A stretch of DNA of 64,000 nt from Bacteroidota bacterium. GTDB taxonomy: Bacteria > Bacteroidota > Bacteroidia > Cytophagales > Cyclobacteriaceae. Position 1 is the first letter of the stretch. Every line of letters starts with the position of its first letter. The stretch spans positions 1 to 64,000 of the forward strand of contig JAFDZA010000026.1 of NCBI GenBank assembly GCA_018267135.1, given 5' to 3'. Positions 8,844 through 17,555 of this stretch are shown here, in pieces. Position numbers and translations under genes: made by a program. The notes beneath the pieces are model-generated. The model was not told the origin of the DNA and ran no database searches. It saw only the letters and a program-made list of their open reading frames with translations.

Positions 8844-9752
8844 TTATTCCGTACTTACTTTTCTCAGCCACACACAAAGTTGCATGCCAGTATGGGTACG
8901 GGCCATAATCGGCCTAAGTATGAAATCGAAAGCACCGGGGAGGGTGGTTTCGCAAACATAATATTCATGATGTGCAATCGTGTAATGTAATTTCGTGGCA
9001 TTCATTTCAAATGATTTTAAGCTAAACTCATACATATGAAACGGAACGTGCATGGGAGAAAGGTTTCCTACAAACCCCGAAAGTGTAAGCGAATGATACA
9101 AATTAATGAGTTTATTAATAAGCCATTTCGAAGAAGGAACTTCGATATGAATAAGGCCATTTGGCTTTAGACACTTAAGTGAAGTAGCAAGAGCAGCCGA
9201 GGGGTCATACAAATGTTCTAGCACGGCTCCAAAAGAAATAAAATCAAAAAAATTTTCGGGGTAATCAATATTTTCGATTTGCTGATTTTTAATTTTATTT
9301 TTTTCAATTCCCATCTTTGATATAGCTCTTTCAAAGAATGGTATGGATGGCTCTATGCCGTAAGCATCAAAGCCTTCGTGCCGCATTGCTATCATGGCTT
9401 TGCCAATGCCGGCACCGATATCGAGTGCTTTCATTCCTTCATAAAAAGGAAGCAATGATTTAGCTTGCTTTATTTCCGTTCTGAAATAATCAGGGTCAAC
9501 CGTAAAATAATTTTCCTTCCAATACGATTCAGGAGGTACTCCATAATGATCCTGAATATCAAACGGGATCGGCTGCGGGTTAGCATAGATCAACCCGCAA
9601 GTAGTACAACGGGCAACACTAACTGAAATTCCTTTTTTTTTCTGAGGGAATATACCTTGTGAGTGGTTTAACCGCCTGCCAAGAATTGCGTGTTTCTTTG
9701 TATCGCTGCCACACATATTGCAGTAGGCAATCTGCTTAAATAAATATTGCAT
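8844..9752 (-). CDS. Class I SAM methyltransferase with N-terminal zinc-binding motif
   Basis: 302 residues from the ATG at 9752. An upstream in-frame start would add 19 residues that overlap the dehydratase gene, so it was not used. The start is followed by two CxxC pairs (CNMCGSD and CTTCG), a zinc-ribbon-like head seen in many sugar-modifying methyltransferases. The SAM fold follows: ALDIGAGIGKAMIAM (motif I), ENIDYPENFFDFISFGAVLEHLYDP and LKPNGLIHIEVPS. In this operon it most likely methylates a sugar or lipid-linked glycan. Confidence 0.82.
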   Translation of the reverse strand: MQYLFKQIAYCNMCGSDTKKHAILGRRLNHSQGIFPQKKKGISVSVARCTTCGLIYANPQPIPFDIQDHYGVPPESYWKENYFTVDPDYFRTEIKQAKSLLPFYEGMKALDIGAGIGKAMIAMRHEGFDAYGIEPSIPFFERAISKMGIEKNKIKNQQIENIDYPENFFDFISFGAVLEHLYDPSAALATSLKCLKPNGLIHIEVPSSKWLINKLINLYHSLTLSGFVGNLSPMHVPFHMYEFSLKSFEMNATKLHYTIAHHEYYVCETTLPGAFDFILRPIMARTHTGMQLCVWLRKVSTE

Positions 9753-9763
9753 AGCTAAGCTAT

Positions 9764-10759
9764 TTAGATATCTGCAATTTGGTTCTTTATAGCCTCTGCG
9801 GTTAACCAATAAAGATTCGTGGCCGAATCGTATTCAAAGCCCGAGGGAACAAGGCTGCCTTTGATCTTCTCTGCCATACCCTTGATGTTCTCCATACCTT
9901 CTTCAGGTAAAACAATATAATAATTCTCTTTTTCTATCGTACGTACGCCTTCAAATCTTGACACCATTAACTCGCTCAATTTCTCTCCGGTTCGGATGCC
10001 CACTATTTTTTGTTTGCATTCGGGTGCTATGGCCTCAGCTACAGTCGTGATTTTATATGAGGGAGCTTTGGGTACATATATTTCTCCGCCTTCAGAATTT
10101 TGAAGTGCAAGTTCAACCAAGTCAATGCCTTGTTGCATAGTAATAGAAAAGCGGGTCATATTTACATCTGTAATTGGCAAAGTGCCCGTTGTTTTCAATT
10201 TTAAAAAATACGGAACTACCGACCCTCTTGAGCCGAGTACATTAGCATAACGCACCACGCATAATTTCGTGCCTTGGTTTAGCGGATTTTTGTTAGCGTG
10301 AATAACAAGTTTTTCCAGCATTAATTTTGATGCTCCATACGAATTGATCGGCATCACTGCTTTGTCGGTAGAGAGCGCCACCAATTTTTCAACTTTATAT
10401 TTTAAGGCAACCTCTATTACATTTTGTGTTCCCTGCACATTGGTTTTAAAACATTCTTCCGGATTTTCTTCTGTAATAGGCACATGTTTCATGGCGGCAG
10501 CATAAACCACTAAGTCCATATTGCTCATTACCGTCTCTAGACGTGCCTTGTCTCGTACATCGCCTATGAAGAGGCGCACCTTCTTTTTTTCATACGTATT
10601 CAAGGAAGCGATAAGCTCGTATTGCTTTTGTTCATCTCTGGAAAAAATAACAACCTGATTTACCTCCGAGTGATGCTGAAGTAAATGCCTCAGAAAAGCA
10701 ACCCCAAATGAACCGGTGCCTCCGATAAGCAGAAGATTTTTGTTTTTGTAATTAATCAT
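9764..10759 (-). CDS. UDP-GlcNAc 4,6-dehydratase-type SDR enzyme (PseB/CapE/FlaA1-like)
   Basis: About 331 residues from the ATG at 10759, chosen because it makes an ATGA overlap with the upstream gene. It is an extended SDR: the nucleotide-binding GGTGSFG motif comes first, followed by IFSRDEQKQYEL, AAAMKHVP, the active-site STDKAVMPIN segment, and YGASK with the catalytic Tyr and Lys present. A Tyr at this place fits PseB-like dehydratases; FnlA/WbjB-type enzymes often carry Met. It would open the route to a deoxy-amino sugar. No aminotransferase partner (PseC-like) is in this window, so the end product is uncertain. Confidence 0.85.
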   Translation of the reverse strand: MINYKNKNLLLIGGTGSFGVAFLRHLLQHHSEVNQVVIFSRDEQKQYELIASLNTYEKKKVRLFIGDVRDKARLETVMSNMDLVVYAAAMKHVPITEENPEECFKTNVQGTQNVIEVALKYKVEKLVALSTDKAVMPINSYGASKLMLEKLVIHANKNPLNQGTKLCVVRYANVLGSRGSVVPYFLKLKTTGTLPITDVNMTRFSITMQQGIDLVELALQNSEGGEIYVPKAPSYKITTVAEAIAPECKQKIVGIRTGEKLSELMVSRFEGVRTIEKENYYIVLPEEGMENIKGMAEKIKGSLVPSGFEYDSATNLYWLTAEAIKNQIADI

Positions 10760-11988
10760 GGGGTGCAAAGGTAATCAATGGCTTCTTTAAATGTTTTGTT
10801 GCGCCCCTCAAAGCCACGATACTCAAGCCCTGCCGCACGACATCGTGCACGGAGATCATCTCGGTTGGTAATCAAAAATTGATTTATTTCCGGGTAAGCT
10901 TTTTTGATAAATTCTTCTTTAAAATCGTCAACCACCACCCCTACATTTTGCTCTGTGGCAAAAATATAATCTTCAGATATTCCTTTTGTAATTAAATAGG
11001 GCAACCCGGCTGTAAGATATTCGCCTACTTTTATATTGGAAATAAATTTCTTTGATGGCCCCGGGGGAACAGCAATAACGGCAAAATCAGCAGCGGCAAA
11101 ATAATTGTGGATTTCTGAATAATCGCAATGAACAATGGTATAAGTGTTTTGCTTAACCTGGGCTAATTCAAAAAGTTTTATTACTTCAGCATCGGTATGC
11201 GGAGTAACAATTAGAAAATGGAAAAGAGGGTCAAGCTCATAGAGCCATTTAAACATGAATGCCGTTTCTTCTCGATAATAGAGATCGCCAAATTTTCCGG
11301 GATAAAATAAAACTCGAGTCTGATCTGAAAAACCAAGCTGGTTTCGTATCCGGCTTCGATTGGTTTGCGAGAAAAGGAATTTTTTATCATTAGCAACCGT
11401 GGCAATTTTAAAAAATTTTCCATTCACTTTCCATTCTTCTTTCAAACGTTGCCGCATAAAGTGCGTACCCGAGGCAATGACTTTCGCAGCGTATGCCGAT
11501 TTTTTTTCTAAATAGTGAGCTATTCGGTATTGAAAGCTATTTTTGCTCCACATTTTATTATCAATAGCATATTCGCTGTGAGGCTCGTATTGATATAAGA
11601 AAAAATCAAAACGAAGCACTACGTGGTATAAGTAGAGATAGCTGCCCGCTACTGAAGCCAGCGATACAAAATGATTGCAACCTTGCACACGGAATTTAGC
11701 CACTGCAAAAAAACCCTGAAATATATCTTTTACTTTTGAGCTGATCCGGGTTCCCGGATTCCACGTTAAAGCTATCCATCGCATCCCACTTTGTTTCCAT
11801 TGCTCAACTAACTTTTGCTGCTCATTTGTTAGTGGGTACCGGGGATCTTCATACGTGATTAACCACAACGTATAAGGATTCCCTTGGGGGTTGTTCATAT
11901 AATCATTGATATACAACCAAAAATTAGATTGAATGAGCGGATCGAATAGCCGATTGTATAAAAATATACCAAGTTTTTTTTTCTTCAT
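10756..11988 (-). CDS. Glycosyltransferase-like protein, GT-B fold
   Basis: 410 residues. It contains a GT-B-like C-terminal half (TRVLFYPGKFGDLYY, HFLIVTPHTDAEVIKLFEL, NYFAAADFAVIAVPPGPSKKF, KVGEYLTAGLPYLIT). The N-terminal half is divergent. It is part of the polysaccharide operon with ATGA overlaps at both ends, which points to translational coupling. Donor and acceptor are unknown; the family assignment rests on the C-terminal pattern and context. Confidence 0.72.
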   Translation of the reverse strand: MKKKKLGIFLYNRLFDPLIQSNFWLYINDYMNNPQGNPYTLWLITYEDPRYPLTNEQQKLVEQWKQSGMRWIALTWNPGTRISSKVKDIFQGFFAVAKFRVQGCNHFVSLASVAGSYLYLYHVVLRFDFFLYQYEPHSEYAIDNKMWSKNSFQYRIAHYLEKKSAYAAKVIASGTHFMRQRLKEEWKVNGKFFKIATVANDKKFLFSQTNRSRIRNQLGFSDQTRVLFYPGKFGDLYYREETAFMFKWLYELDPLFHFLIVTPHTDAEVIKLFELAQVKQNTYTIVHCDYSEIHNYFAAADFAVIAVPPGPSKKFISNIKVGEYLTAGLPYLITKGISEDYIFATEQNVGVVVDDFKEEFIKKAYPEINQFLITNRDDLRARCRAAGLEYRGFEGRNKTFKEAIDYLCTP

Positions 11989-13058
11989 AACTTCTGATTC
12001 ATCACATGTTCGGCTAATTGAGCAATTTTTTCAATATGGGCAGAATAAGTATTCTTTAAAGCAAACTCAATCCTTTTCATTACTCGCTCTGGTTCTACGT
12101 ATTTTGAATAGTTAGTTACTACTGTTTTAAACAGCCCTGGTAACTCTTCATTCTTTTCAGCCATGATTACTAGGTCTTTTTTATCAACATATTCGTCCGT
12201 GTAATTCATTACTACCGGTTTTCCTGTTGATAGAAATTCTAATACCTTATGGCTGTTAGAGTTGTGAATCGTATTTTTTCCATCATAGCAAATCAAAAAG
12301 AAATCAATGTGCGAGAAATAGCCGGGTAGTTTCTCCGATTCAATTTGCCCTAGTAATTTACAATTTGGTTTTTTGAGCAACCCTTCTGATAGAGCTGATT
12401 CAACTCGGTATGGTCCAATAAAAATAAACTGAGTTATCGGGTTTTCATCTACAATCTGAATCAACGTTTGAGTGTCTATTGATCGGCTCTCTATATTACC
12501 CACGTAACCAACTGTTTTTGCCTGGGTGGCCGTAACCGGAGGCGGAGTTAAAAAGAATGAAGGGAGACCATGACTTACTTTTACCTTTACCGCATTAAAA
12601 GAATTGAATTTTTCTAAAAGAAGATTCGATACACTCAAGATTAGATCGGCTGAAGCAGCAACTTGATATTCTAATCTGAATGTATGGAAATCAACCGGAT
12701 GATAAATTTTTAGAGGCGCATTAAACAAGTTTAAATTTTGAAAACGATAAGGATCAAAACTCCAAATAATATTAAATCTGCTTTTACACAGATTTATAAT
12801 TTTTTTTATAAGCATTCGGTTTAAAACATTCCGAAGAATGCCTGGAAGAGAATTGATTCCTTTTATGGTTTTATAATTTACAATAGTTAGGTTAGGCGCA
12901 GCAACCATAATATCGTTCTGCTTGGCCGGAGGATTGAGAAAAAATACTTTTGCCCCGATGTGCGATAACGATTTTGCATAATGATGTTTTGAAATTGAAA
13001 CATGATTCCAGTTTTCGGTGGAGATAATCAAGATAGACTTACCTGTAAAAAAATTCAT
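11985..13058 (-). CDS. Glycosyltransferase, GT-B fold
   Basis: 357 residues. The N-terminus SILIISTENWNHVSISKHHYAKSL and the central TVGYVGNIESRSIDTQTLIQI resemble GT1/GT4-like glycosyltransferases such as TuaH-type enzymes. HKVLEFLSTGKPVVMNY is the typical late donor-site segment. It likely acts on the polysaccharide repeat unit at the inner membrane. It follows the FemAB-like gene by 9 nt and overlaps the next gene (ATGA). Confidence 0.8.
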   Translation of the reverse strand: MNFFTGKSILIISTENWNHVSISKHHYAKSLSHIGAKVFFLNPPAKQNDIMVAAPNLTIVNYKTIKGINSLPGILRNVLNRMLIKKIINLCKSRFNIIWSFDPYRFQNLNLFNAPLKIYHPVDFHTFRLEYQVAASADLILSVSNLLLEKFNSFNAVKVKVSHGLPSFFLTPPPVTATQAKTVGYVGNIESRSIDTQTLIQIVDENPITQFIFIGPYRVESALSEGLLKKPNCKLLGQIESEKLPGYFSHIDFFLICYDGKNTIHNSNSHKVLEFLSTGKPVVMNYTDEYVDKKDLVIMAEKNEELPGLFKTVVTNYSKYVEPERVMKRIEFALKNTYSAHIEKIAQLAEHVMNQKL

Positions 13059-13067
13059 TTGAAAGGA

Positions 13068-14021
13068 TTAAGAGCCCTTAGCCAGCTTGAGAATTGCCTC
13101 CTTAATTTTAAAAAGCAAGGACGATTTAAAGACGATAAAATACTCTTGTTGGGAGGCTCCAAACGAACGAAAAAATGTTTCGATAGATTTTATCATCGAG
13201 CCTTCAAAATCAAAATACTTATTCTGAGACAAGGTCCACTCAATGGCAGAATCAAACAATAAAGTCATCGCACCACTATTTTTATAAACCGGGTCAATGC
13301 CCCCGGCCAAATAATACACCGTTGTGGTATCAAAAACCAACAACATGGCGGCATGGCAATTGGCTTGCTCGTCCCGGGCAAATAAAATCCGGATACAATT
13401 CTCGTTACTACACGTTTCTACAAGGCGGCCTAATATTTCTTTTTCAATAGGGTTTTTTTCTTTTTTCCGATCGAATGTTTTTTCGATCATTTTAAAAAGA
13501 GCCTGATCGTCACCGGCCTGTTTGATTGTGACTTGCTTTGCTGCTTTTTTTATATTTCGTCTAACGTTTTCACTGTATCGGGAACGGACCCGTTCAATCG
13601 TATCCGGTGCAATGATATAGGAGTAGCGGGTAGATTGTGCATAGCCTTTCCAAAAAAAGGGTAGCCAGTTTTTAACAGACGGATGCCAATTCTGATTATA
13701 GTGTTGAAAAATTGGCATTGATTGCTCTAACTTCTCAAGCAAAAGCATCTGCTCCGTTAAGTTCAATTTAACAGAAGGGTTAAAATAAGGTCCTTGATAA
13801 ATGCTAAAAGGTGGCTTTCGTATCTGTTTTTTAGCCGAGTCGTATTGAAAAGGCATACCGGCAATCATTTTACCAGATACCGTAGCATACACTACTTTCC
13901 ATTGATTGTTGGTAATAGCATCTAAATAAAAAGGTTGAAAAAAAATAGGAGCTTCTTTCCAAACATTTTGCTGATAAAACTCTTTATCCGTGCCAATGTT
14001 AATTTTTGCTGATAACGACAT
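13068..14021 (-). CDS. FemAB/GNAT-like acyltransferase of the polysaccharide locus
   Basis: About 317 residues from the ATG at 14021; an earlier in-frame start at 14057 is possible but overlaps the upstream gene more. The motif SRYSENVRRNIKKAAKQ near mid-protein, followed by a GNAT-type C-terminal half (HAAMLLVFDTTTVYYLAGGIDP, AMTLLFDSAIEWTLSQ, FDFEGSM), matches FemAB/BioF2-like acyltransferases. These transfer amino-acyl or acyl groups to cell-wall or capsule precursors. In this operon it probably acylates an amino sugar. The substrate is not predictable. Confidence 0.75.
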   Translation of the reverse strand: MSLSAKINIGTDKEFYQQNVWKEAPIFFQPFYLDAITNNQWKVVYATVSGKMIAGMPFQYDSAKKQIRKPPFSIYQGPYFNPSVKLNLTEQMLLLEKLEQSMPIFQHYNQNWHPSVKNWLPFFWKGYAQSTRYSYIIAPDTIERVRSRYSENVRRNIKKAAKQVTIKQAGDDQALFKMIEKTFDRKKEKNPIEKEILGRLVETCSNENCIRILFARDEQANCHAAMLLVFDTTTVYYLAGGIDPVYKNSGAMTLLFDSAIEWTLSQNKYFDFEGSMIKSIETFFRSFGASQQEYFIVFKSSLLFKIKEAILKLAKGS

Positions 14022-14709
14022 GAAACCTATACGAATAATTGACAAATACAGAACCATGCACTTCCACGGATGCCCCCAAAGGCCTGACTAACTCCCTTAC
14101 TTCCTCAATGCTATACCAATTGCCAATGCCATCCTCCATTTTAGTGGAGCCCGTTTTAAGAAAGTTTATTAAGTCTCTTAAAGTGAGCGAAATCATGCCT
14201 TTCAATATACGGTTAAAAGAAATAGCTTTTTCATGTTGATAAAAACCAAGTCTAAAGAGCGTTCTACAATTTACATTTGGAATTTGTAAAATAATCAACT
14301 TTCCTTTGTTCGATAATAAACTCAGGCTATCCGCAATAAAATGTGCAAATTCCTCATGGCTCAAGTACTGCACTACTCCATTGCAATAAATGGCATCTAC
14401 CGGATAGGCACAAAAAGTTTTGATATTTATAATACTGTCATTAAAAAACACAACCTGGTTTTCATACTTTTTTTGTTTTGCCTGGGTCAGCATTGATTCG
14501 GAGTAATCAACCCCAATCATTTTACGATAGTAGCGTGATAACCGCTCAAGGATCTCCCCGCTCCCGCACCCGGCATCGACCACGACTCCTTGTTCGGGTA
14601 AAAAATTTTTGATTTCTTGTGCATACCGGTCATACCATAACTCTTGCTTATGTGCATGTAATGGGGTTGTTTGAGATTTCCAAAAATCTTTAAATTGATT
14701 ACTCTCCAC
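13999..14709 (-). CDS. Class I SAM-dependent methyltransferase
   Basis: 236 residues with a clear SAM-binding motif I (GVVVDAGCGSGEILERLS), an acidic post-I loop (MIGVDYSESML) and motif II/III-like VDAIYCNGVVQYLSHEEF and LSNKGKLIILQIPN. It follows the GT4 gene by 1 nt and overlaps the next gene, so it is translated as part of the polysaccharide operon. It probably methylates a sugar or lipid intermediate. Confidence 0.83.
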   Translation of the reverse strand: MESNQFKDFWKSQTTPLHAHKQELWYDRYAQEIKNFLPEQGVVVDAGCGSGEILERLSRYYRKMIGVDYSESMLTQAKQKKYENQVVFFNDSIINIKTFCAYPVDAIYCNGVVQYLSHEEFAHFIADSLSLLSNKGKLIILQIPNVNCRTLFRLGFYQHEKAISFNRILKGMISLTLRDLINFLKTGSTKMEDGIGNWYSIEEVRELVRPLGASVEVHGSVFVNYSYRFHVVISKN

Positions 14710-14710
14710 T

Positions 14711-15826
14711 TCAGTTGGTAATATAAGTTTGTAAAATAGTATAATATTTTTGACCTGTTGCCTGGTTAGAAAATTTTAGTCTTGTCTCTTGTTGTAAAGC
14801 AACTCGGTCAAAATTTACAGGCAGGCTTTTAATAGCCTGAATCCAATCGTCAACCAAATTTGAAGACACCAAAATTCCATTAGTGTTATTTACAAACTCG
14901 GGAATACCCCCTACATTTGAAGCGATTACCGGCACCCCTTGCCATAGAGCCTCCAGGCACACTACCGAAAACGTTTCATAATCACTGGCGTGTAAAAAAT
15001 AATCGCAACGATTTAGTTCTGTAGCTACCGATTGGTAAGACAACTTACCAATATATGTTGCACATTCATTGAGATAAAAATCAGCGATGGCGTGCTTAAT
15101 CTCCGGCTCAAGAATTCCATATCCGCCTATGCGGAGTTTAAAATTCAATCCTTCCTCTTTAAGTTGTGCCAAAGCCTTTAAAATAACCAATGGCTGCTTA
15201 GGGGGCTGCCAGCAACTTACCATAAAAAAATGAATGTCTTTATTTTTTTGAATTTCAGCGGTAGGCAACTCTTGAAATGCCTCACTCAACACATTGGGTA
15301 ATATTGAAAACTTTAAATCCTGGCAGCCAGAAAAAGTAGCGATATCTCTGGAAAGAGACTTGGAAACAGTAATTATATTTTTTTGATATTGAAAAATGCG
15401 TTTTATCCGTTTCAATTCTTTTTTTGAACCAAAGTTGGTACGGTACGCACTCCAGTGTTCTGTTACTACTACAGGGTTTTTAACTGCCTTAGAAAATAAA
15501 TGAAAATAGGTTAACAAAGGATAGGCAATATGAAAGTTAATAACATCATACCTTTTTCTTCGGTTTTTAATTAAAAAATAAAATAGGAGGAACGAGATTA
15601 TGATTTCTTTCAAAAACCAAGACTGGAATGGGGTAAACAAAATCCAACCTCGTTCGCGGTCTGAATGTTGGTAACTCAGCCATCGGAATCGGCCCTCGCG
15701 CACCTGAATGTGCATTACATCAGAATGAGCATAAAGATGTAGTGCATCAATTTGATCTTTAATGAACTGGGCATCTACCGGGTCAACCGGGTTGGGATAC
15801 CAGTTGGTAATATGCAAAACTCTCAA
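14711..15826 (-). CDS. GT4 family glycosyltransferase
   Basis: 371 residues. It starts RVLHITNWYPNPVDPVDAQFI, the usual acceptor-side N-terminus of GT4 enzymes. It contains VVTEHWSAYRTNFG and IITVSKSLSRDI, and has the classic donor-binding pattern ASDYETFSVVCLEALWQGVPVIAS (E-x7-E type) near residues 280-305, followed by GGIPEFV. It should transfer a hexose-type sugar from a nucleotide donor to the lipid-linked glycan. It lies 4 nt after the deacetylase-like gene. Confidence 0.88.
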   Translation of the reverse strand: MRVLHITNWYPNPVDPVDAQFIKDQIDALHLYAHSDVMHIQVREGRFRWLSYQHSDRERGWILFTPFQSWFLKEIIISFLLFYFLIKNRRKRYDVINFHIAYPLLTYFHLFSKAVKNPVVVTEHWSAYRTNFGSKKELKRIKRIFQYQKNIITVSKSLSRDIATFSGCQDLKFSILPNVLSEAFQELPTAEIQKNKDIHFFMVSCWQPPKQPLVILKALAQLKEEGLNFKLRIGGYGILEPEIKHAIADFYLNECATYIGKLSYQSVATELNRCDYFLHASDYETFSVVCLEALWQGVPVIASNVGGIPEFVNNTNGILVSSNLVDDWIQAIKSLPVNFDRVALQQETRLKFSNQATGQKYYTILQTYITN

Positions 15827-15830
15827 GGGA

Positions 15831-16892
15831 TTAATCGGTATTTACATTCTCCATTATTTCTTGGCATTTTTGAGTGTATTGTTTTTCGTTCCACCACTCT
15901 GCCATTTGTTTGCCCGTGGCAAACCAAGCTTCTTTTTTTCGACAATGTGTAATGATTCTCTTAAACGCTTTTCCCCATTCGCCTATAAATAAATTATTAT
16001 GCCAAAGAATGGTAAAAACACCTTGGCAGGCCGCTACTTCATCAATCATTTTCATTACATACTCTACAGCCTGTGCCGGGTTCCAATTTAAGTAATAGAT
16101 AAAGGTGGCATCCATTACAAGCAAGGGTATTTCCAATAAAGGCAATTCAATATTTTTTTTATGATCCCATGCTTGATACGGATAGCACATTCCGTTTCTA
16201 TAGCCCGGAAAATCAGCTAATCCGTAGGTTGTGTCGTATAGAAAATTAGCTTCTGATAAAAGGCTCCATGTGCAGGTAGTATCAAACCTAAGAAAATGAT
16301 TACGATACCCTACTACCGGAACAGGAGCGTTTCGTTGAAGAAGAATTAACTCTTCTTTTATTTTTTCCAAACTCTTAAAAGCCTGATGCCCCCCATGCAA
16401 ACCAATTTCTGATTTTTTTTCTACAATCTGTTGAAAAGTAGACTGTAAAGATTCTACGTGGTAACTAAAATCTTCTTCGTGAGGTTGGAGGGCTAAAAAA
16501 TAGAAAGCAGAAACAACTTCTTGGTGTGCTTCATAATCAAGTATCTTATCAAGATTCTGATATGGGTTTATTTGCGATGAGGCAGAAAAATAGTTAGCTG
16601 CCCGAAGCGGGTACCCTTCCCATAACTCGCGAAGCGGTGCTTTAATCTTTTGCCATCCAAAAAAATTGGGCTGCACCAGAATATCTATATCATGAGAAAC
16701 ACAAACTGCAAACTTTCTTCCTTGTGGATAGATCGGTTTAAATCCGTTCTGATACAAGAAGTGAGAGATAAACGGCTTTGTATAGTCGGCTCCTGATAAG
16801 TCATTAAAGAGTATTCTGCCTTCATGATGATGTGCAAAATGTAACAACTCATGCCCGCCTCTTCGTATTTTCTGATAAACCTCCTTTTTCAT
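15831..16892 (-). CDS. Polysaccharide deacetylase-like protein
   Basis: 353 residues. CVSHDIDIL (His67-Asp68) is the N-terminal motif of the NodB-like deacetylase fold as found in a Bacteroidota subfamily. EIGLHGGHQAF and YRNHFLRF follow, and VFTILWHNNLF near the end supplies the late His. The family removes N- or O-acetyl groups from glycans with a divalent metal. There is no signal peptide, so it may act on a cytoplasmic intermediate. It overlaps the preceding methyltransferase gene by an ATGA junction. Confidence 0.78.
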   Translation of the reverse strand: MKKEVYQKIRRGGHELLHFAHHHEGRILFNDLSGADYTKPFISHFLYQNGFKPIYPQGRKFAVCVSHDIDILVQPNFFGWQKIKAPLRELWEGYPLRAANYFSASSQINPYQNLDKILDYEAHQEVVSAFYFLALQPHEEDFSYHVESLQSTFQQIVEKKSEIGLHGGHQAFKSLEKIKEELILLQRNAPVPVVGYRNHFLRFDTTCTWSLLSEANFLYDTTYGLADFPGYRNGMCYPYQAWDHKKNIELPLLEIPLLVMDATFIYYLNWNPAQAVEYVMKMIDEVAACQGVFTILWHNNLFIGEWGKAFKRIITHCRKKEAWFATGKQMAEWWNEKQYTQKCQEIMENVNTD

Positions 16893-17533
16893 GAGAGCTG
16901 CTGCTTAAAAATGAAAAAATCAAATTGCGAGGTGTTTTCAGGATCGGAAGGATGATAAGGAAACGGGTTCTTTATTTGTTCAATTAGTTTGAAATGAGGA
17001 GCATGCCGTTCTACCCATTCTATAAAATTCCTCATTTTTTCATGATGTACTTGCTCGCCTGACTGATTAGAGGAGTATATCATTACAAATTTCTCGGCCG
17101 CATTAAATAAATCGACCATATATTTTTTATAAACTGAGTCTTCAACAAGATGATAAATAACATCCAACGATAAAACCAACTCTGCCTTTGGTAAATTTTC
17201 GGCATGGGTGTATAGCAAAAATTTCTTGCTGGCATCCTTTTCAAAAAGGTTCTGGCAAATTTGAATAGCCGTGGGGGAAATATCGTAACCAGTATAAGAG
17301 GAGTAGTTGGCCAGTTTCAACTGATTGCCATCACCGCAACCCAACTCAAGCACTGTTTGGATGTTATTATAGCTAACAAAATCATTTATTATCTGTGCTT
17401 TGTAAAGAGCCAAACGTCCATATGAGCCGCCTCCAGAATTACCTCCGTTCTTGTAGCGTTCTTCCCAGTATTGAGCCGATCCGGGAAATCTCACAAGTTT
17501 GTTATAAATTTTTTTAAAAAACTCCACGTACAT
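16889..17533 (-). CDS. Class I SAM-dependent methyltransferase
   Basis: 214 residues. Motif I is TVLELGCGDGNQLKLA, followed by YTGYDISPTAIQIC and LVLSLDVIYHLVED, which are typical of small-molecule or sugar methyltransferases. The N-terminus has the AQYWEERYKNGGNSGGGSYG segment common in polysaccharide-locus methyltransferases. It is the second gene of the minus-strand operon, 22 nt after the flippase gene. Confidence 0.83.
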   Translation of the reverse strand: MYVEFFKKIYNKLVRFPGSAQYWEERYKNGGNSGGGSYGRLALYKAQIINDFVSYNNIQTVLELGCGDGNQLKLANYSSYTGYDISPTAIQICQNLFEKDASKKFLLYTHAENLPKAELVLSLDVIYHLVEDSVYKKYMVDLFNAAEKFVMIYSSNQSGEQVHHEKMRNFIEWVERHAPHFKLIEQIKNPFPYHPSDPENTSQFDFFIFKQQLS

Positions 17534-17555
17534 AATATCAATTAAAAAATTACCA